This document shows, one piece after another, positions 60,679 to 64,000 of a DNA stretch of 64,000 nt. Below the pieces are notes generated by a model. The model worked only from the letters and a program-made list of their open reading frames with translations, ran no database searches and was not told where the DNA came from. Source of the stretch: Sphingomonas flavescens (GTDB taxonomy: Bacteria > Pseudomonadota > Alphaproteobacteria > Sphingomonadales > Sphingomonadaceae); NCBI RefSeq assembly GCF_030866745.1, contig NZ_CP133016.1, forward strand, positions 2,590,001-2,654,000. Direction: 5' to 3'. Both the position numbers and the translations under genes were made by a program. The stretch's first letter is position 1. Each line of letters opens with the position of its first letter.

Positions 60679-63522
60679 TCAACTCCCCGGAATGATCCGC
60701 AACGTTTTGCGGCTCAGAATCAGCGCCTTCCGGCTCGCCGCCGGCACGAGATACTTTTGCGCCAGCCGCTGAATGTCCGCAGCGGTTACGCGCTCGAGCG
60801 ACCCGCGCAGGCCCGTGATGCGGTCGAGGCGGCGAGGGTCCTTCTGCGTGCCGATCAGCGCTGCAAGCCAGTAGCCGTTGTCCTGAAGCCCTTTGTCCGC
60901 GCGAGCCAATTCGGGGTTGCGGGCGCGCGCCAGCAGGTCGTCGGATACGAGTGTGGTGCGCAACTCAGTTGCCGCTGTTTGAATCGCCGTCTCTACTTCG
61001 TCGGCCTTTTCGGGCGCGACGATTGCGCTCACGGACAAGTAGCCGAAGCCCGGGAAGACGTCGGACATGACGCTCTTGACGGTGGGCGCGTACGTGTCGC
61101 CCAACTGTGCCCGTATCGTCTGCATGAGTTTCAGGTTCAGGACGTCCTTCAACAGCGCGAGTCCGACCACGTCCTCAAACTTCGAATCGTCCGTCGTTGG
61201 CCACGCGATCTGGATCATCGCCTTGTCGGGGCGGCCGTCATGATAAAGCAGGATAGGCGATGGATCGCGGCGAAAATGCGCTGATTGGCTGTCCGCCAGT
61301 GGGCCTGCCTCCGGCGCGCGGGCAGGGAGAGCACCGAAGGTCTGAGCGACGGCGCCGATAGCCGTCGCTTCGTCGAAGTCACCGACGATGGTGACGTCGA
61401 TAGGGGCTTTGGCCAGCAATGGCGTGATCGCTGCTTTTGCCTCGGCGAAGGTACGGCTTCGCAAAGCGGCATCTCCGGGCACCCCAAATCGCGTGTCGCC
61501 ATCGGCGAGGAGTGCCGGCAGACGGCTATTCGCGACGGTCTCCGGCTGGGAGTCCAGCTCGCGCTCCAGCATCGGCAGCGCGTTCAGCCACTTTGCCTGC
61601 GCCTCCGCGCGGAAACCAGGATCAAGCAGGTAGGCCGCACTGACCTTCATTTGCAGCGGAAGATCCTCCGTGGCGGTAGTGCCTCCGGCCACGAAGGCAT
61701 CGTCCGTGACCGAGCTTCCCAGGCGGACCGATTTACCGGCCAGGATTTCCTGCAGGTCCTCCGTCGAATGCTTGCCGAGCCCCGCGGCAGCCGACGTCAA
61801 GCTCATCATGAGTCCAAGTCCGGGCTTGTCGCGCGGCAGGTCGAGCTCGCCGTCGCCCAGGCGAACCATGAAGCGCACCTTGCCTGGTTCGAACTTCGTC
61901 TTCTTGAGGGTCAGGCTGACGTTGTTCCGGAAGCGGATCTGGCGCACGCCGAGCTCGGCGACGCGCTTGTCGCTGGCCACCTTGCCGGGCGTGCCGAAGC
62001 GGTCGTAGGCGAAGGCAGCGGCCTTGCTCTCGGGGGGCGCACTGACCGCGGTCTTCCGGCTGTAGGACAGTGCCAGCGTCACGTCCTGGCGTGCAATCGG
62101 GGTTTTGGTGGTCAGGTGGATCAGGGGTGCGCTGCCGGTCCACGCGTCGCGGAACGCATTCTGCAGATCGGCCGGCTTCAGTCCGCGCACGAATGAATCA
62201 TAGGTGGCGGCCCGGAACGCCGGCGTAGTGACGAATTGGTCTGTTGCCCCGGCCGTCAGGATGGCGTTTGCAATCGACATGTTGGTTCGGGACGCTGCCT
62301 GCGCGGCCGCGCCATGGACCGCGCCGCGCCCCTGCTCGACCACGGTCTGCAACTCGCTCTCAGTAAAGCCATGTTGCTGCGCGCGTCGGATTTCCTGCTC
62401 CGCGGCCGTGAGGGCAGGCTTCCAGGCACCATCTTGCGCGATGACCTTGAGCGTAGTTAGCCGGGCCGTACCTTCGCGCTGCTGCTGAACCGCTGATGCG
62501 CCGATCAACGCGGTGCCGGGTTGATTCGTCAGCCGCTGGAGCCGGCGATTGAATGCCGCAATCGACAGGGCCTCGATCGTGCGGCGGCGCCGTTCGGCCA
62601 GCGTATCTGGCGCGCTCTGCCACGGGCGGAGCACCGTGTAATCGACGATTGTCGGCCGGGTCGTGTTGATCAGATTGTGAAAGTCCTCGGGCCGGGTCCA
62701 GTCGACGCGGCCGCGCGGCAGCGGCGGAGCGCTCGGCGTTGGATTGCTCCAGTCCGCGAAGCTGGCTCGGATCTTCCGCTCGATCGCGTTCGGGTCGACA
62801 TCGCCGACGACGATCAGCGTCGCATTTTCGGGGCGATAATAACGTTGGTAGAGGCTGCGCAGCGTTGCCGCCGTTGCACCGTTGATCGCCGCCTCGGTCC
62901 CGATCGGCAGACGTTGCCAGTAGGGAGCAAGCGGTAATTGGAACCGCAGCAGATCGATTGTTTCATTGGGGATGAAACCGCCCCGCGTCCGCCCCTCGCT
63001 GAGGACGACCGCACGCTCCCGGTTCACCGAAACCGGGTCGAGCTTCATCTCGCTGGCGACTTCACGGAGAAGAAAGAAGGCCGAGTCCAGCCGCTCGGCA
63101 TCCGCCTTCGGCACGTTGAAAATATACGTCGTGGTGTCGAAGCCCGTCAGCGCATTGGTATCCGCGCCCATGGCCAGGCCCTCGCGCTGGAGACGCGCTT
63201 CCATCTCGCCTTCCGGAACGTGAGTCGTTCCGTTGAAGGCCATATGCTCGAGGAAGTGCGCAAGGCCTCGCTCATTGTCCGCCTCGCCGATCGACCCGAA
63301 CCGATATTGCATCTCGATCGTAGCGGCGCCGGGCGGCAAGGCGTTGTGCATGATGGCGTAGCGCAGGCCGTTGGGCAGCTTGCCATAGCGGATCGCAGGA
63401 TCCGGCGTCACATCGGTAGACGCGATGCCCCACGGGTTTTGTGCGGCGGCGAGCGGCGAGGAAACACAAAGGATCGCGGCAGCAACTGCGTGCCAGACCT
63501 TCACACGAAACCAGCTGTGCAC
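60679..63522 (-). CDS. Exported M16 family metallopeptidase (two-domain)
   Basis: A 947-residue zinc peptidase with the inverted zinc motif [11 protein letters not shown] (HxxEH) and a downstream Glu region, plus a second, inactive M16 half. A leader ([20 protein letters not shown]) indicates export. [13 protein letters not shown] and the long length match PqqL/insulinase-like periplasmic peptidases. The start is GTG with GAGGAA very close; a second GTG six codons on is possible. Confidence 0.92.
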   Translation of the reverse strand: MHSWFRVKVWHAVAAAILCVSSPLAAAQNPWGIASTDVTPDPAIRYGKLPNGLRYAIMHNALPPGAATIEMQYRFGSIGEADNERGLAHFLEHMAFNGTTHVPEGEMEARLQREGLAMGADTNALTGFDTTTYIFNVPKADAERLDSAFFLLREVASEMKLDPVSVNRERAVVLSEGRTRGGFIPNETIDLLRFQLPLAPYWQRLPIGTEAAINGATAATLRSLYQRYYRPENATLIVVGDVDPNAIERKIRASFADWSNPTPSAPPLPRGRVDWTRPEDFHNLINTTRPTIVDYTVLRPWQSAPDTLAERRRRTIEALSIAAFNRRLQRLTNQPGTALIGASAVQQQREGTARLTTLKVIAQDGAWKPALTAAEQEIRRAQQHGFTESELQTVVEQGRGAVHGAAAQAASRTNMSIANAILTAGATDQFVTTPAFRAATYDSFVRGLKPADLQNAFRDAWTGSAPLIHLTTKTPIARQDVTLALSYSRKTAVSAPPESKAAAFAYDRFGTPGKVASDKRVAELGVRQIRFRNNVSLTLKKTKFEPGKVRFMVRLGDGELDLPRDKPGLGLMMSLTSAAAGLGKHSTEDLQEILAGKSVRLGSSVTDDAFVAGGTTATEDLPLQMKVSAAYLLDPGFRAEAQAKWLNALPMLERELDSQPETVANSRLPALLADGDTRFGVPGDAALRSRTFAEAKAAITPLLAKAPIDVTIVGDFDEATAIGAVAQTFGALPARAPEAGPLADSQSAHFRRDPSPILLYHDGRPDKAMIQIAWPTTDDSKFEDVVGLALLKDVLNLKLMQTIRAQLGDTYAPTVKSVMSDVFPGFGYLSVSAIVAPEKADEVETAIQTAATELRTTLVSDDLLARARNPELARADKGLQDNGYWLAALIGTQKDPRRLDRITGLRGSLERVTAADIQRLAQKYLVPAASRKALILSRKTLRIIPGS

Positions 63523-63640
63523 GATTCCTCAGCAAATTCAGGCGATTCGACGTCTCAGCCTAGAATTGATCGGTCACGTGGCAAGACCGGAAAGATGAAT
63601 TCGTAAGGACGGCGCGTGCAGTCCCGCCCTTCCGAAACAA

Positions 63641-63826
63641 TCAGCAGGCGCGGGTCTGCTTGCTCGGTAATTTCCAGGGCGCCGAATATTCGATCCGGAC
63701 CAGGACTTCGAACGCATGGAGAAACGCGCGAGCGGCATGACCCAGGCCGTCGGCCAAGGCGCCGTTCAACTCCTTGCGCGCGGCGCGATACTGACGATCA
63801 AAAATCTGGTCGATCATGGTCAACAT
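63641..63826 (-). CDS. Small hypothetical protein
   Basis: A 61-residue helical protein (MIDQIFDRQYRAARKELNGAL, then FLHAFEVLVRIEYSAPW) with an AGGAGG five bases before the first ATG, one of the best ribosome-binding sites in the window. I recall similar short proteins in sphingomonads; no function known. It follows the partial gene at the window edge by 19 bases on the same strand. Confidence 0.65.
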   Translation of the reverse strand: MLTMIDQIFDRQYRAARKELNGALADGLGHAARAFLHAFEVLVRIEYSAPWKLPSKQTRAC

Positions 63827-63845
63827 CCTTTCCTCCTGACGCAGT

Positions 63846-64000
63846 TCAAAGCGCTATGGGGTAGCCGCCGAGGCGATCGTTGGCGGCGAGCAACGCCTGT
63901 TCGACAATTTCGAGGCGGCAGGCTTCGCTGAGCACCCGCCACGAACGGATTGGCGACCGGCTTGAGCGGCCGTCGGCGACGTGCTCGGAAGACGCGTCTT
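63846..64000 (-). CDS. C-terminal part of an unidentified gene, cut by the window end
   Basis: An open frame reaches the window edge and ends ...RSWRVLSEACRLEIVEQALL and NDRLGGYPIAL. Amino-acid use looks coding and it is closely spaced before the small gene with the strong ribosome-binding site. Only about 51 codons are visible, too few to name it. Confidence 0.5.
   Translation of the reverse strand, partial: DASSEHVADGRSSRSPIRSWRVLSEACRLEIVEQALLAANDRLGGYPIAL

Overview
The window is GC-rich chromosomal DNA from an alphaproteobacterium, most likely a member of the Sphingomonadaceae (Sphingomonas/Sphingomicrobium type). I infer this from the CpdR and TrcR (DUF1013) cell-cycle regulators, the F1 operon atpHAGDC separated from F0, the cyoABCD oxidase next to a tad/cpaF ATPase, SapC, DUF1192, and many small proteins of sphingomonad character. 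No rRNA genes, CRISPR arrays or intact insertion sequences were seen. The first 218 bases hold no gene I can support.

Layout. 0.2-14.7 kb holds housekeeping and accessory genes: ThpR, Nudix, a PPK2 / DUF4956 / CotH-like polyphosphate neighbourhood, a phosphoesterase, a Bax-inhibitor-1 protein, secreted M28 and S9 peptidases, an ArsR-SRPBCC-DUF899 operon with a 39-residue gene inside it, and an aldo/keto reductase. 14.7-29.8 kb is core: ClpA, TrcR, xseB-ispA-coaD, a cyclophilin, queA-tgt, two glutathione S-transferase-like genes (one at 24.4 kb, one at 6.9 kb), a DEAD-box helicase, SapC, N-formylglutamate amidohydrolase and CpdR. 42.6-64 kb is core again: cyoABCD, CpaF/TadA, a GT-C-like membrane protein, the F1 ATP synthase operon, Ada, a CPBP protease, PriA, PurC and an M16 peptidase.

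Between these lies a 12.4-kb integrated island (about 30.0-42.4 kb) in a tRNA-Val(GAC) gene. Its ends are 78-bp perfect repeats containing the tRNA, spaced exactly 12,400 bp apart. A tyrosine integrase sits at the left end, and a matching pair of AACACA-N5-AACACA motifs lies about 90 bp inside each end. GC content is visibly lower than in the flanks. The cargo is largely DNA-defence and DNA-processing genes: a XamI/SalI-like type II restriction-modification pair, a membrane-anchored Mrr-like nuclease coupled to a membrane-anchored staphylococcal-nuclease homologue, a serine recombinase behind a repeat array, a protein with family-A/T7-type polymerase motifs in the right order, a Cys4 protein, and four genes I cannot name. 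By eye I found no GTCGAC (the site known for XamI/SalI) in the island, although it is frequent in the flanks.

The points I consider most worth a second look are the island cargo (polymerase-like protein, paired membrane nucleases, unnamed convergent pair at its left end) and a TRASH/YHS-like 65-codon reading frame that directly follows, and is in frame with, the atpD stop codon but has no standard start codon.
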